Positions 34,065-45,195 of a DNA stretch of 64,000 nucleotides are shown here, piece after piece (the first letter of the stretch is position 1; each line of letters opens with the position of its first letter). A program made the position numbers and the translations under genes. The notes under the pieces were generated by a model. That model saw only the letters and a list, made by a program, of their open reading frames with translations, was not told the origin of the DNA and ran no database searches. Source of the DNA: Capsicum annuum (Eukaryota; Streptophyta; Magnoliopsida; Solanales; Solanaceae); contig NC_061111.1 of assembly GCF_002878395.1 (NCBI RefSeq), positions 25,505,802 through 25,569,801 of the forward strand, written 5' to 3'.

Positions 34065-35260
34065 ATGCCTCCCCAAAAGAATAACAGAAGAGGAGTAGCA
34101 AAACAGCCAACAACTCAGCCCATCTAGGCAGATCCTCTGGACGAGTAAGTCTCTCATGCAGAATTCAGAGCTACGTTTACCACTTTAGCAAATTCTATAG
34201 CAGCTCAGAATAAATGTCCAACTACTATTCCGGCCAACCCAGTGGAGAATAATGCTGCAACCAAAATTTAGGACTTTACTCGAATGAATCCTTCTTTCTT
34301 CATGGGATCCAAGTCTGAAGAGGATCTATTAGAATTATTAGATATGGTTTAAAAGGTAATGTATCTATGGGGGTAACATCTAGTGAAAGTGCTGAGTTGG
34401 TTGAATATCAGCTACAGGATGTAGCCCATACATGGTTTAAGAAGTGAAAGGTAGATAGACATGTTGATGCAGGGCCTGTAGAGTGGGAAGAGTTTGCCAC
34501 AACATTCTTAGATAGATTCTTCCCATTAGAGTTAAGGGAGGCCAAAATGTTAGAATTTATTAACTTAGGGCAAGGAAACATGAGCATAAAGGAGTATTCC
34601 CTCAAGTTTACTCAGTTAGCTAGATATGTTCCTCATGTAGTAGCTGACAACAGGTCTAAGATGAGTAAGTTTATGTCTGGCATATCTGATAGTATGGTCA
34701 AGAAGTGCAGGACCGCAATACTTATTAGGGAGATGGACTTATCTAGGTTGATGGTCCATGCTCAACAAATTGAGGAGCAGAAGATTAAGGGGATAGAGAA
34801 GGAATAAGAAGGCTAGAATGAGTAGTTTTAATTTCAGTCAGCCAAGGTCAGAAGGTGGTAATCGTCCTCAGTTTCTTTAGAGGTCTTCAACCCCAGCACT
34901 ATCTTTAGATAGTGCCCCGTGCCTAAATTCAGAAATGATAATCTGGATAGGGTAGTATTCTCTAAGTCCAAAGGTAGTGTTAACAGTGCCTGTACAAATC
35001 CTCTATGTCAGAAATGTGGCAGACACCATCATGGTGAGTATAGAGCGGGTAGTGATGTGTGCTTCGGGTGTGACAAACCAGGCCATCAGGTTCAAAAGTG
35101 TTGGGTAGCTGCTCATAAAGGTAGGGACTTGTGCCAACTGGGCCAGTCGTATCAGTCGTCAGTTCCGTTCGGTCACCCAACTCAGCAGGGTGCCATTTAC
35201 AGTGCTACCAGTGGTCAGTCTCTTCAGTCCTGCTAAGATCAATAAAATTCTCCTGACGTA
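34065..35260 (+). pseudogene. G4 gag
   Basis: ATG at 34065 ('MPPQKNNRRGVAKQP'), then 'DFTRMNPSFFMGSKSEED', 'EWEEFATTFLDRFFPLELRE' near 34480, 'MSIKEYSLKFTQLARYVP' near 34580, 'MSKFMSGISDSMVKKCRTAI' near 34660. The zinc region at 34990-35105 has a first motif CQKCGRHHHGEY (last Cys changed to Tyr) and a complete CFGCDKPGHQVQKC knuckle (C-X2-C-X4-H-X4-C). Frameshifts near 34360 and several stops break it. Close relative of the G2 gag. Confidence 0.87.
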
Positions 35261-35850
35261 GTTACTTGTACATTGTAGGTCTTTCACTTATATGTTTATG
35301 CTTTACTAGACCTTGGAGCTTCTCTTTCTTTTGTTACTCCATATATAGCCATCAATTTCGAAGTCAGTCCCGAAACTCTAGCAGAGACCTTTTTAGTGTC
35401 TACCCCAGTAGGTGTTTCCATTATAGACAGACAGGTATACAGGAATTGTTCGATCATAATTTCTCAGAAAGTTACCCCAGTTGATCTCGTGGAGTTAGTG
35501 ATGACAGATTTTGATGTCATTCTCAGTATAGATTGGCTCTACTCATGCTATGCTTAAGTTGATTATAGAAATAGAATAGTTTATTTTTAGTTCACAAATG
35601 AACCAGTCCTTGAATGGAGGGGTAGTATCACATCTCTTAGAGGTTAGTTGATTTCATACCTTAGAGTGAGAAATATGATATCGAAGGAGTGTATTTACCA
35701 TCTTGTTCGATACAAAGACTCAAAATCAGAAACTCCCACTCTTGAGTCAGTTTTAGTAGAAAGGGAATTTCCAAATATGTTCCCTTAAGATCTTCTCTCC
35801 CGAAAGGGAAATAGACTTTGGAATAGACTTTGTTCTAGGTACTCAATACA
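35261..35850 (+). pseudogene. G4 protease and linker
   Basis: The active-site segment reads LLDLGASLSFVTPY near 35310 (Pro of the usual DPGA changed to Leu), followed by 'LAETFLVSTPVGVSIIDRQV' and 'VMTDFDVILSIDWLYSCYA'. Multiple stops. The linker 'LISYLRVRNMISKECIYHLV' is at about 35650-35705. Confidence 0.78.
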
Positions 35851-36860
35851 TATCTATTCTGCCATATAGAATGGCTCCAGCAGAACTCCAAGAGTTAAAA
35901 AAATAGTTAAAGGATCTCCTAGATAAGGGATTCATCAGACCCAACATCTCCCTGTAGGGCACACCTATTCTATTCGTGCGTAAGAAAGATGGTTCTCTTA
36001 GAATGTGCATAGACTACCGTCAGTTGAATAACGTCACAGTCATAATAGATATCCACTTCCTAGTATCGATGACTTAATTGACAAACTTTAGGGTGCCATC
36101 TACTTTTCAAAAATAGACCTCAAATCAGGCTATTATCAACTCAGAGTCAGGGAATGTGACATTCCAAAAATAGCTTTCTGAACGTAGTATGGCCATTTTG
36201 AGTTTCTAGTCATGTCCTTTGGTCTCACGAATTCCCCAGCATCCTTCATAGACTTGATGAACTGAGTGTTCAATCAGTACTTGGAAATGTTCATCATAGT
36301 CTTCATTTATAACAACTTTGTTTACTCTTGTAGCGAAAGTGATCATGCAGACCATCTCAGAATAGTGTTACAAACTCGTAGAGCTCACCAGTTCGCTAAA
36401 TTCATTAAGTATGAATTCTGGATAAGAACAGTAGCTTTCCTTAGCCATATTATTTTTGGTGATGGCATTAGAGTTGATCCTCAAAAGATCGAGGCGGTGA
36501 AAAACTGGCCCAAACCCATTTCTTCGTTAAATATCAGGAGTTTCTTGGGCTTGGATAGCTATTACCATTGGTTTTTTGAAGGATTTTCTTCTATTGCATC
36601 CTCCATGTCCAGATTGACTCAAAAAAAGTTAAGTTTTAGTGGTCAGAGTCCTAGAAAAGGAGTTTTCAAAAGTTGAAGACTCTACTCACATCAGGCCCAA
36701 TATTGACTCTACCAGATGGTTCAGATGGGTTTGTTGTGTACTGTGATACATCTAGAGTAGGTTTTGGTTGTGTCCTCATGTAGATAGGTAAGGTTATAGC
36801 CTATGCCTCCAGATAACTTAAAAACCATGAGAAGAATTACCCTACTCTATTTATCTAGGG
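35851..36860 (+). pseudogene. G4 reverse transcriptase and RNase H start, catalytically dead
   Basis: RT blocks '[20 protein letters not shown]', '[20 protein letters not shown]' and 'AFLSHIIFGDGIRVDPQKIE' are recognisable. The catalytic box at 36302-36319 reads FIYNNF instead of FIDDIL: both metal-binding aspartates (36308-36313) are replaced, by Tyr and Asn. RNase H begins with 'GFVVYCDTSRVGFGCVLM' near 36730 and stops at about 36855 ('EKNYPTLF'), where the sequence jumps directly into the integrase zinc region: a deletion of the rest of RNase H and the connection. Confidence 0.87.
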
Positions 36861-38095
36861 GCCACTAAGATGTACCGTGATTTGTGGGAGATCAATTAGT
36901 AGAGTGGGATGAAGAGGGATATTTCAAAGGTTGTAGCTAAATGCTCTACATGTCAGCAAGTTAAGATTGAGCACCAGAAGCTTAATTGGTCCATGCAGTA
37001 GCTCAGTATTCCCACATGGAAATGGGAAGAAATAAACATAGACTTTGTGAAAAGTTTTCCTCGTACCCATCATCAATATGATTCTATTTAGGTTATCGTA
37101 GATAGGATAACAAAATCAGCCCATTTCTTGCCAGTCCATACCTTTTACTCAGTCGAGGACTATGCCAAACTCTATCTCAGAGAGTTGGTTAGGTTGTATG
37201 GCATTCCTTTATCTATCATCTCAGATAGAGGTACCAGTTTACCTCTTACTTCTGGAAAGCATTCCAAAAGGGTCTTGGTACCCAAGTCCACCTCGGTATA
37301 GCTTTCCACCCTCAGACAGATGGTCAAGCAAAAATGACCATTCAAACTCTTGAGGATATACTGAGAGTATACATTTTTTATTTCAAGGGTAGTTGGGATA
37401 ACTACTTATCTTTGATTGAATTAACATATAATAACAGCTATTATTCCAATATTTAGATGGCTCCATTTGAAGCTCTCTAGGGTAGGAAATGTAGATCTTT
37501 AATTAATTGGTTTGAAGTTAGTGGGGCCACAGTAGTAGGGACTGATTTAGTATTTGATACCTTAGAGAAGGTTTAGTTGATTAGAGAGAGGCTTAGAATA
37601 GTCCAGAGTCAATAGAAATCATATACATATGTAAGGTGAAAGGATCTTGAGTTTGAGGTTGGTGGTTTGGTGTACTTGAAAATCTCTCCCATGAAGGGAG
37701 TGAAAAGATTTAGCAAAAAAGGGATACTTAGTCCCTGATATGTAGGTCCGTTCAGAATTATCAGTCATTACAAAAAGGTAGCTTACAAGCTTGAGTTGAC
37801 TTTTAATCTAGCTTCAGTACACCCGGTGTTCCATGTCTCATTGTTGAAGAAGTGTATTGGTGATCTAGCTATAGTTGTTCCTTTAGAAAGTGTAAATGTT
37901 CAGAACAGTCTTTCCTATGAGGAAGTTACAGTAGAAATTCTTGATTGTCAAGTTCACAGACTAAGGAACAAAGAGGTTCTACTAGTCAAAGTTCTTTAAT
38001 GGAATCAATCCGTTGTGGGAGCCACTTGGGAAGCAAAAGCAGATATGCGAACCAAGTACCCTCATTTTTTCTCTGGGAATTCAGATTTGGTTTAA
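36861..38095 (+). pseudogene. G4 integrase and chromodomain-like end
   Basis: Starts within 'GATKMYRDLWEIN' and 'KCSTCQQVKIEHQ' (zinc-binding part incomplete, first His lost with the deletion). The core shows 'WEEINIDFVKSFPRTHHQYD' near 37025 and 'SVEDYAKLYLRELVRLYGIP' near 37150, then 'IISDRGT', after which frameshifts make the rest patchy. The tail has 'ASVHPVFHVSLLKKCIGDLA' at 37810-37870, then 'NKEVLLVKVL' and 'ADMRTKYPHFF', ending at TAA 38093-38095. Confidence 0.83.
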
Positions 38096-38282
38096 GGTAC
38101 TAATCTTCTTAAGATTTCTCTCTATCATGCTCAGTTTTAGTTGCACATCATGTTCATGTTAGTTGTACATTTACAAATCAGTTCAGTCATGCATTCCATG
38201 CATCAGATATGCATGTTAACTGTGTGAGCTCAGTCTATCAGTTTTTATCAGGTTAACCAGTCTCATTCGAGAATGAATGATC

Positions 38283-38297
38283 CCAAGGGGGAGATAT
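38283..38297 (+). other. 3' polypurine tract of G4
   Basis: CCAAGGGGGAGATAT directly before the 3' LTR start TGTAATACCCC. Confidence 0.88.
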
Positions 38298-40760
38298 TGT
38301 AATACCCCATATTTACCTAGCATAATCTAAGTCCCAATACATGAGTATTCATATATAATTTTTTTTAAATACTCATTAATTTTCAGTTTAGAGCCTACCT
38401 TTGCATAGAAAATTCAATTATCTTTCCAATGATATAAAATTTGCCCAAATCCGATAACCGGGTAAGAAGTTATGGCGATTTGAAGTTTTAGTTGTTAAAC
38501 ACCATCATTTTGACCCTTAGTGCATTGTGGATCTATTATAAATAACAATTGCAAGTTTCCAGTGTGGTACCGCGATGTTGGCGTATTGCGCCAAGAACCC
38601 AGTTCACATTTGGCAATTTCCAGAAGCCTCTGCGATTATGGCGCATCGCGAAGGTGGCCAAAATGGTATTACAGTGAAGGACCGTGATCTTAATGCATCG
38701 TGCCATCATCCAGATTCCTAATTGTCCCTTTTTCAGTGGTTTGGCGCAATAGTGGCACGTCGCGCCAAGGCAAAAAATTGGAAACTTCAGTTTCTAGTTT
38801 GTATTTTTCAATTCGTTTAGGGGTATTTGGGTTTTTTTTCTAAGACCTAAACTCATCCTAAACATGAAATTTAACCCCTAATTGACCTAAATACTCATCA
38901 TTATTCTATTTCTCTCAAGTTAAAGATCCTCTTTTCAAAAACAAAAAACCCTAGCTCTCAAATTCAAGGTAAAATCTTAAGAACTCACCATCAATCCTTC
39001 CAAATTCATTAACTGAGGTATGTTAGATGTTTATCCATGGGTTCCTTTCACCCGTGGAGTCCAAGTACCCACTTTAATTTCAAAATTTATCATCTTCTCA
39101 AGATTTAAGAAATTAAATTGTGATTTTAAACTATGAGTCTCCATGGACTTCCATGAAAATTGATTTTATACCATGTTTTATTGAAATTATTGTTGTTATT
39201 CAGTTCTCCATGTTTTAATGTTGTCATTCATTGAATTAAACTATGATTTAGTGCTATTAGGTTGAATTCAGGCTATTTCTATAAGTTCCATGACATTCCT
39301 ATGATTTGATAAAACCATAAACGACAAGTATTTGATAAAATGCCTACAAAAGTGATTGATTTAATAAAAGCCTTCATATTTTGTCCTCCAAGTTTTAGTG
39401 TCATTTTACTATTATTGTTTTAGAGTACTGGGGGTATTGAATACCCTAAAACCATAGTTGTTTACTTAGTCTAGTCTCACTACATTATTGACTAGTCTTC
39501 AAAGCATACTATGAGCTTTATCAGAATAGTCAAATATCTGTCAGTTAAACTCAGAACAGTCTAGTATTTCAGTATTTTTTAGTTGGAAGTAGGATTTAGC
39601 ACCGAGCGAGTATAGGGATGGCGGATTTCCCATTAGATAGGCAGAGTCTCTAATAGCAGTCCCTAAACTCCAGAACTACATTACCAGCGTAGGATATGAG
39701 AAGTCACATGTTAGTTTAGGCTTGACTATCTCGCAGGGGTCACCCGTCAGTCCAGGCTTGACACCCTTAGTCTTTCATACATATATCAGTATAGTGGATC
39801 CATATAGCTAGCGTTAGTACCCGTGGCACGGTATTAACACCCTTCCAACTAGAGTTATAGGTTGGACCCCAATTAGCTCAGATTGGGGCATGTCGGTTAG
39901 ATGATACCTCCACAGTCTTAAGTCCAGTAATCAGACTAGTAATTCAATCTTAGTGTTGTTTGACCATAGCTTACAGATGTCAGTTATTTTAGTATTTTAG
40001 TTTTCAGATTTTACTCAGTTCATGTTATGTGCTTGGTCATGCATCCTCAGTATCTACAGATTTTCATATATCTTCAGTATTTACAAACCTTTATGCATAC
40101 ACAATATTTACAAATTTCACATATTTCCAGTATTTATAAATTTCATACTTTCTATTCAGTACTCCATGCTTTACATGTATATTCAGATAATTTATTATTC
40201 CTATTCATGAAACTATGTATATCAGTCTACCTCATTTAGCATACCAGTACATTCAAAGTACTGATCGTATACCTTTTCTTTCACTATGATGTATTACATC
40301 ATAGGTTCTGATTCTAAGTTCCCGAACTGTGCTTATACATTCAGACATCTCAACAGTAGCAGTGGTGAGTCATCATATTTTGAGTATGGAGTATTTTTAT
40401 TTTATTTTTTCAGTCTAGTAGTTAGTTGGAGTTAGTTCGGGCCTATCCAATTAACTCTTAGTCATTCAGTTTAGAGGCTTTCAGATATTACAGACAGTTA
40501 TTCAGTATGCAAACTTTAGTTGACACTACAATTAGTTATTTAGTTTATTCAGATTCCAGTTTTTTATCAGACTCAAATACCTATGTTCTTTAGATTCATA
40601 ATTCAGTTCTTTTAAAACCTTACGGAATATTAGTTATTCTTCCACATTTATGATTATATTATTTAGTGGTCACAGCAGGTACCTGCTCATGGTTTAGCTT
40701 ATGGTCCCTCAAGACTGTAAGCACCGTGTGATGCCCAGGGTGTACTTTCGGGGCATTACA
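38298..40760 (+). repeat. 3' LTR of G4
   Basis: Full copy from TGTAATACCCC to GGGGCATTACA, 2463 bp. It carries four interrupted palindromes at 38570-38766 (for example TGCGATTATGGCGCATCGCG at 38630), a CGTGGCACGGTATTAACACC block near 39832, and the stem-loop pair near 40364-40460. Confidence 0.9.
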
Positions 40761-41318
40761 CATCTTAATTACAGACTCCACTGTGAACCTACCTCTAGGT
40801 TCCTCCTACTTGAAATACCTCTATTGCATGAACACCTTGGCACCTATGCCAATTTTCCTCCAAACACTGGTTAACTCTAACCAGCTACAAACTAAGGTAA
40901 CTCTACCTAATCATCTCTTACAAAAGAAAACACTACTCTAATAAGTTGAGTAGTTTGATTACAAATCATTACTCACTCAAGAACTATTACATTTTAAGCA
41001 CACATGAAGCAAATAACTTGAGTAGTATTTAAATAGGGTTTTGCTTCCTCTCTTCTCTCTATTTAGAATTTGAAATACTAATTATAGAAAAGGATTCTCT
41101 TTCCTTTTATAGTTGGGTGATGATTAGGGATAGAATATCATGGGACCATCTATCCTAGTGAGTACAAAATAACATTAAATAGCACCTGCAAGTTTGTTAT
41201 ATAAGATGACAAAACTATGCAAAAGGTGCATGTGCCAGTTGTACCGTACCTTACACATCCAAGGACATGGTCCCTTGTTGTTAAGCTACTCATCATTAAA
41301 ACTTCATATAGTACCGAT

Positions 41319-42184
41319 GTGGTTGTTATACTTGATACCCATTCTGTTAATAAGAGAGATAGTTTCAAGTATCAAGGGTCTATGATTTAGGAAAATGGAG
41401 ATATTGACGAGATGTCGCTCATCAGAATGGGGTAGGGTATGTATTAAATAGAGGATCACCTCTAAAATCTTGTGTGTTAAAAAAGGTACCTCTTGAGCTT
41501 AATGGAAAGTTCTACAGAGTGGCAGTTAAACCAACTTTATTGTATGGGGCAGAGTGTTGGCCAGTTAAGAAGAACCACATCCAGAAGATGAAAGTGGTAG
41601 AGATGAGAATGCTTCAGTGGATTTGTGGGTATACTAGGAAAGATAGGATTAGAAATAAGGTTATTCAAGATAAGGTATAAGTGGCCTTGGTGGAAGACAA
41701 GATGAGGGAAGTGAGGTTAAGATAGTTTGGTCATATGATTAGGAAGGGAACAAATGCCCCAATGCAGAGGTATGAGAGGTTGGCTAGGGATGGATTCAAG
41801 TGAGGTAGAGGTAGACTAAAGAAAAATTGAATAGAGGTGATTAGATATGGCATGCAGTAGCTCTAGTTCACCAAGGACATGTACCTAGATAGGAAGTTAG
41901 GGAGGAGGCAAATTAGGGAAGTAGGTTAGTATGAGTTTTTGATGTTGTATCCTTTGTTGCATTACTTGGTGTATATTGTATGTGGTATTATTGGATGTGT
42001 TTATTTATATTGTATCTTGTCCTTTTACTATTCCTTGTGTAGATTGTTTTATTTTGAGCTAGGGGTCTATCGAAAAAAACCTCTCTATCTTACATCTGAG
42101 GTAGTGGCATAGACAGCGTACACTTAACCCTCCCCCTAGACTCCACTTGGTGGAAATATGCAGGGTATGTTTTTATTGTTATTT
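41319..42184 (+). pseudogene. LINE (RTE-like) C-terminal region and 3' end
   Basis: Continues in phase from 21218. 'RDSFKYQGSMI' near 41355 is followed by 'VPLELNGKFYRVAVKPTLLY' and 'GAECWPVKKNHIQKMKVVEM' at 41487-41610, 'RMLQWICGYTRKDRIRNKVI', then 'FGHMIRKGTNAPMQRYERLA' and 'GRGRLKKN' to about 41850. This is the conserved C-terminus after the RT of plant RTE LINEs. The 3' untranslated part has 'gcgtacacttaaccctcccc' and ends with a short TTATTGTTATTT tail near 42184. Stops are present. The 5' half of the LINE is missing. Confidence 0.82.
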
Positions 42185-42845
42185 AAATTTTTAATTTTTA
42201 GATTTAAAAAAGTTAATTCCAAATCTTACCAAAATAAATTCAAATGAGATCAAGTTAAGTTCAGTTTTATATTAATCATATTGATAATAGTTTATATTTT
42301 AATCAATCACCATTAAAGACTAAGTATCACCCTAATGGTGAGAGTTTGAATCTTACTTATAGCGAAAAATGCTAACTTTTTTGTTTTGTTTCTATTATTA
42401 TCTATTAATGTGTTAGCAAAACTAAAAATATGACCGAATAATAAGAAGAAGAAACTCGAACATCTTAATTCTCTTTTGTAAACAATAATGAATATTCAGG
42501 ACAGGAGACAAAAGTTAGATAAATTGATCAAAATCATACCTCTCTTTTCACCTCAACTTTTACTTCATCCTCATAATCTTTCAATTAATTAACTTAAAGT
42601 ATATAAATGGACGTTCAGATCAATATTTTCAAAGTTTGAGTTCTATAACTGGGTAATCAATAATTAAAAGTAGGTATCAAATACCACACTTTAACTTTGG
42701 CTCAGTAATTCTTTAATCGACAAATTAAATTTTAGTTTTGATGTTGTATTTATTAATACCATATTAAAGTTAAACCAACATTTAGACATGAACTCTTACC
42801 TATCTATAACAAACCAATTTTTTCCCTTTGAAAATTTTAAGTTTT
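42185..42845. other. AT-rich spacer, nothing recognised
   Basis: No frame above 60 codons and no clear repeat family. It includes a weak tRNA B-box-like string near 42345, not enough to call a SINE. Confidence 0.4.
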
Positions 42846-44427
42846 GAGCTCACTTCCCATGGTACAACCTTGGTAACGAGTCGTGACTCCCTATGAGTCA
42901 TATGGATTCAATGGTAGCCTGACCATTAAGTTGGCCAATGCTAATATTTTGATCATGACTCACACCTAATGAGTCATAAGTCTAAGTCGTAGTCAGCCCA
43001 CTGGAAGTGCCTATGGTTTTTGTTGATGTAACAACTGGATACATTGGGTTATAAGGTGACGTCATGAGTCATAGGGTGTGACTCAAGATCAAATCAGTGT
43101 TGGTGCCCAGGAGTATGCCTAGGCTAAAACTGAGGATCACGAGTCATAATGTGACATTACGAGTAGTATGGTATGACTCGTAGGAGAAACTGTAAGGGTG
43201 CCCTGATTCATTGCCCAGACTATGAGTCCAGGCAATGATTTGACCTAGACGTTATGATTCGCTATGTGACCCGTAACAATTGGGAAAATTTTCCTATGTT
43301 TTAAATAGATGCATTTTAGTTATTTCCCTATATTTCCAATAAAATCCTTCGACCTAAAATACCCTAAGGGACCCCATAACTCCTAATTACTCAATTATAA
43401 ACTACTCTTGAACTCTCTCAAATTCCTAAGTCAAGAACAAAGCTAAGGTTTCTAAAGGTCGGTCATTTAAGGCTCAAATATTGATTTCTTCTCCATTATT
43501 TTCCATATTTTAGGAATGTATCTTTTTCCCTAAATTTGTATTTTATTAATGGAATGCAATGGTTTGATAGTCATGTGGTTTTAATGTTTTATTTTGGAAT
43601 TTGAGTTGAGGGTTTTGGAAGATTGTTGTTCAAATGGTTTTCCCATAATTTATATGCAATTGTTTATGCTTAATTAGTGGTTTTTGAAGTAATTGGGTGC
43701 ATGGACATGGTATGTGTAATGTGGGTCGTGACTTTCCCCCAAATTGATAAATTTTGGTCTGGAAATTATGTTAACCTCAACCCTTTTGCATAATTGGTTT
43801 TGAATAATGGTAATCATATGGTTTGGTTTACTCTCCTAACTATTGCATTTCATAAGATGAAAATATAATGTACATGATTTTAAAAGTCCTTTATGGCCAT
43901 GATTTGGATATTTAACATTGGAGCTTGTGGGATCATGGATTTCCCCAAGTTGGTGGATATTTAGACCTCGGGGGTTGTGGTTCTCCCGAGTTAATAGATA
44001 ATTGGAATGACATAATTCTATAAGCTTGCAAGCATTATTGATAATGCCTAATGGTAATAATTATTACTTGGTTTAATGGAATAGTATTGTGAAAATGGTT
44101 TTTAATTAGGCTTAATGAGGGTTCTGTGGCTCACCGTGAAAGATGAAGGTTTCGAGGGGACCGACACTAGAAACCACATTTATTGGCATGGGTGTATTGG
44201 TGACTTTGTGCAAGTTCACATTTTATTTTGGGATGGTTGGAACCTCAGTCGCTCTGGCCCTTTTACGGATTTCCTTAATTTGTATGGCTAAAATGCACTA
44301 GGACCCTTTAATTAGGGAGAATCTAAACCCATAAAGCCCGTGGGTGCCCTTTTTAGATGGTTAGAGCTACAAAATCTAGGCTAATGTTTTAACTCTCATG
44401 CTAAATCTTGTACCCTATCCCAACATA

Positions 44428-44461
<34 letters not shown>

Positions 44462-45008
44462 GCATTTGATTGTGTGCATATGGTATTGAATGATTTTGGT
44501 TCAATTAATCATGGTATTATTTTATCCCTTCTCTGAGTTACATGCTAGAGCTCATATCGTTAATCATACTCAGTCATTGTATCCCCATGCGATGCAGGAT
44601 TTAGAGACACTTTTTCTTTTCATGTGTAGTGATAGGTTATTTCTAGATTAATAGTGAGTCATCTTTGAATTGGTGAGCTTTCATTCTCCGTAAGACCCTT
44701 ATTTTATGGTTAAGTTTTACTTATGTCATAGACTATCTCTTGGATTTCTTTTGGCTATAGTCGAGGGCATGTCCCCATAAAGGTTGTTCGTTGGATGTTA
44801 GAGGCTCTGTAAATTACTGTGGATTAGGATGGTTATTGGAATCTCATTTTTCTTTTGAGATATTTTCTTACCTTATCCTTATGTTTATTTAGACTACTTA
44901 CGCTATATTATATAATGTGTTTAGATTGAATAGGCTAAGTGGGTAGTCTTTGTTCGTTGGCAAACTTAAGATACCTGTCATGACTAGGCCCTATTTTGGG
45001 TCATGACA
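42846..45008 (+). repeat. 5' LTR of G6
   Basis: The 3' end TCATGACA at 45001-45008 is followed by a primer-binding site. The interior carries GACTCAT/ATGAGTC palindromes at about 42880-43275, like the G1 LTR. The 5' end is not sharply defined and is placed where similarity to that LTR type begins. A (TA)n run is at 44429-44460. Confidence 0.7.
44429..44460. repeat. (TA)n microsatellite
   Basis: Two TA runs separated by TG, inside the G6 LTR. Confidence 0.9.
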
Positions 45009-45012
45009 AGCT

Positions 45013-45025
45013 TGATATCAGAGCC
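45013..45025 (+). other. Primer-binding site of G6
   Basis: TGATATCAGAGCC, one change from the tRNA-iMet site TGGTATCAGAGCC, four bases after the LTR. Confidence 0.8.
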
Positions 45026-45195
45026 TAGGTTGATGGTCATTGGGTGTATAAAAATTCATGTCGAGTAGAGTACATTTAGAAAGGAGAGACTATAAGACAT
45101 TTAGGAATGTTTTCCTTTTTTGTGTTCTATTTTTGGGCTATATAGTCTAGGGCATTGAAATCTACTCTAATTTTAATTTATTCGTATTTCAAATC

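Larger units (their letters stand above)
21427..40765 (+). mobile_element. G4, Ty3-gypsy element split by G5
   Basis: Plus-strand element with 5' LTR in two parts (21432-23158 and 33124-33842), interior 33843-38297 and 3' LTR 38298-40760. Flanking pentamers AATCT (21427-21431) and CATCT (40761-40765) differ by one base and are the likely target duplication. Reassembled LTR lengths are about 2446 and 2463 bp. Gag, protease, RT and the end of pol are recognisable, but heavily mutated and with a deletion between RNase H and integrase. Confidence 0.83.
21219..41318. mobile_element. Solo-LTR-like insertion in the LINE, itself split by G4
   Basis: The sequence 21224-21431 plus 40766-41313 (about 755 bp without G4) is flanked by CCGAT at 21219-21223 and 41314-41318. 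It starts TGTTGAACCC and contains text resembling copia LTRs ('tagaaacccaacttaggaa', 'ctccactgtgaacctacc'). No coding sequence. Removing it restores a single in-phase LINE frame, so the insertion is well supported. Its class is less sure because its 3' end (ATATAGTA) is not the canonical CA. Confidence 0.6.

Noticed and set aside
33841..38300. Endogenous pararetrovirus (caulimovirid) as an alternative to gypsy
   Set aside because: LTRs, purine tract, 5-bp duplication and an integrase domain are present, and no movement-protein-like region is seen.
41150..41368. 72-codon minus-strand open frame
   Set aside because: Spans the boundary of the solo-LTR-like insert and the LINE, so it cannot be an old gene.
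42300..42380. Second SINE suggested by GAGTTTGAATC
   Set aside because: B-box match is weak, no A box and no flanking duplication.
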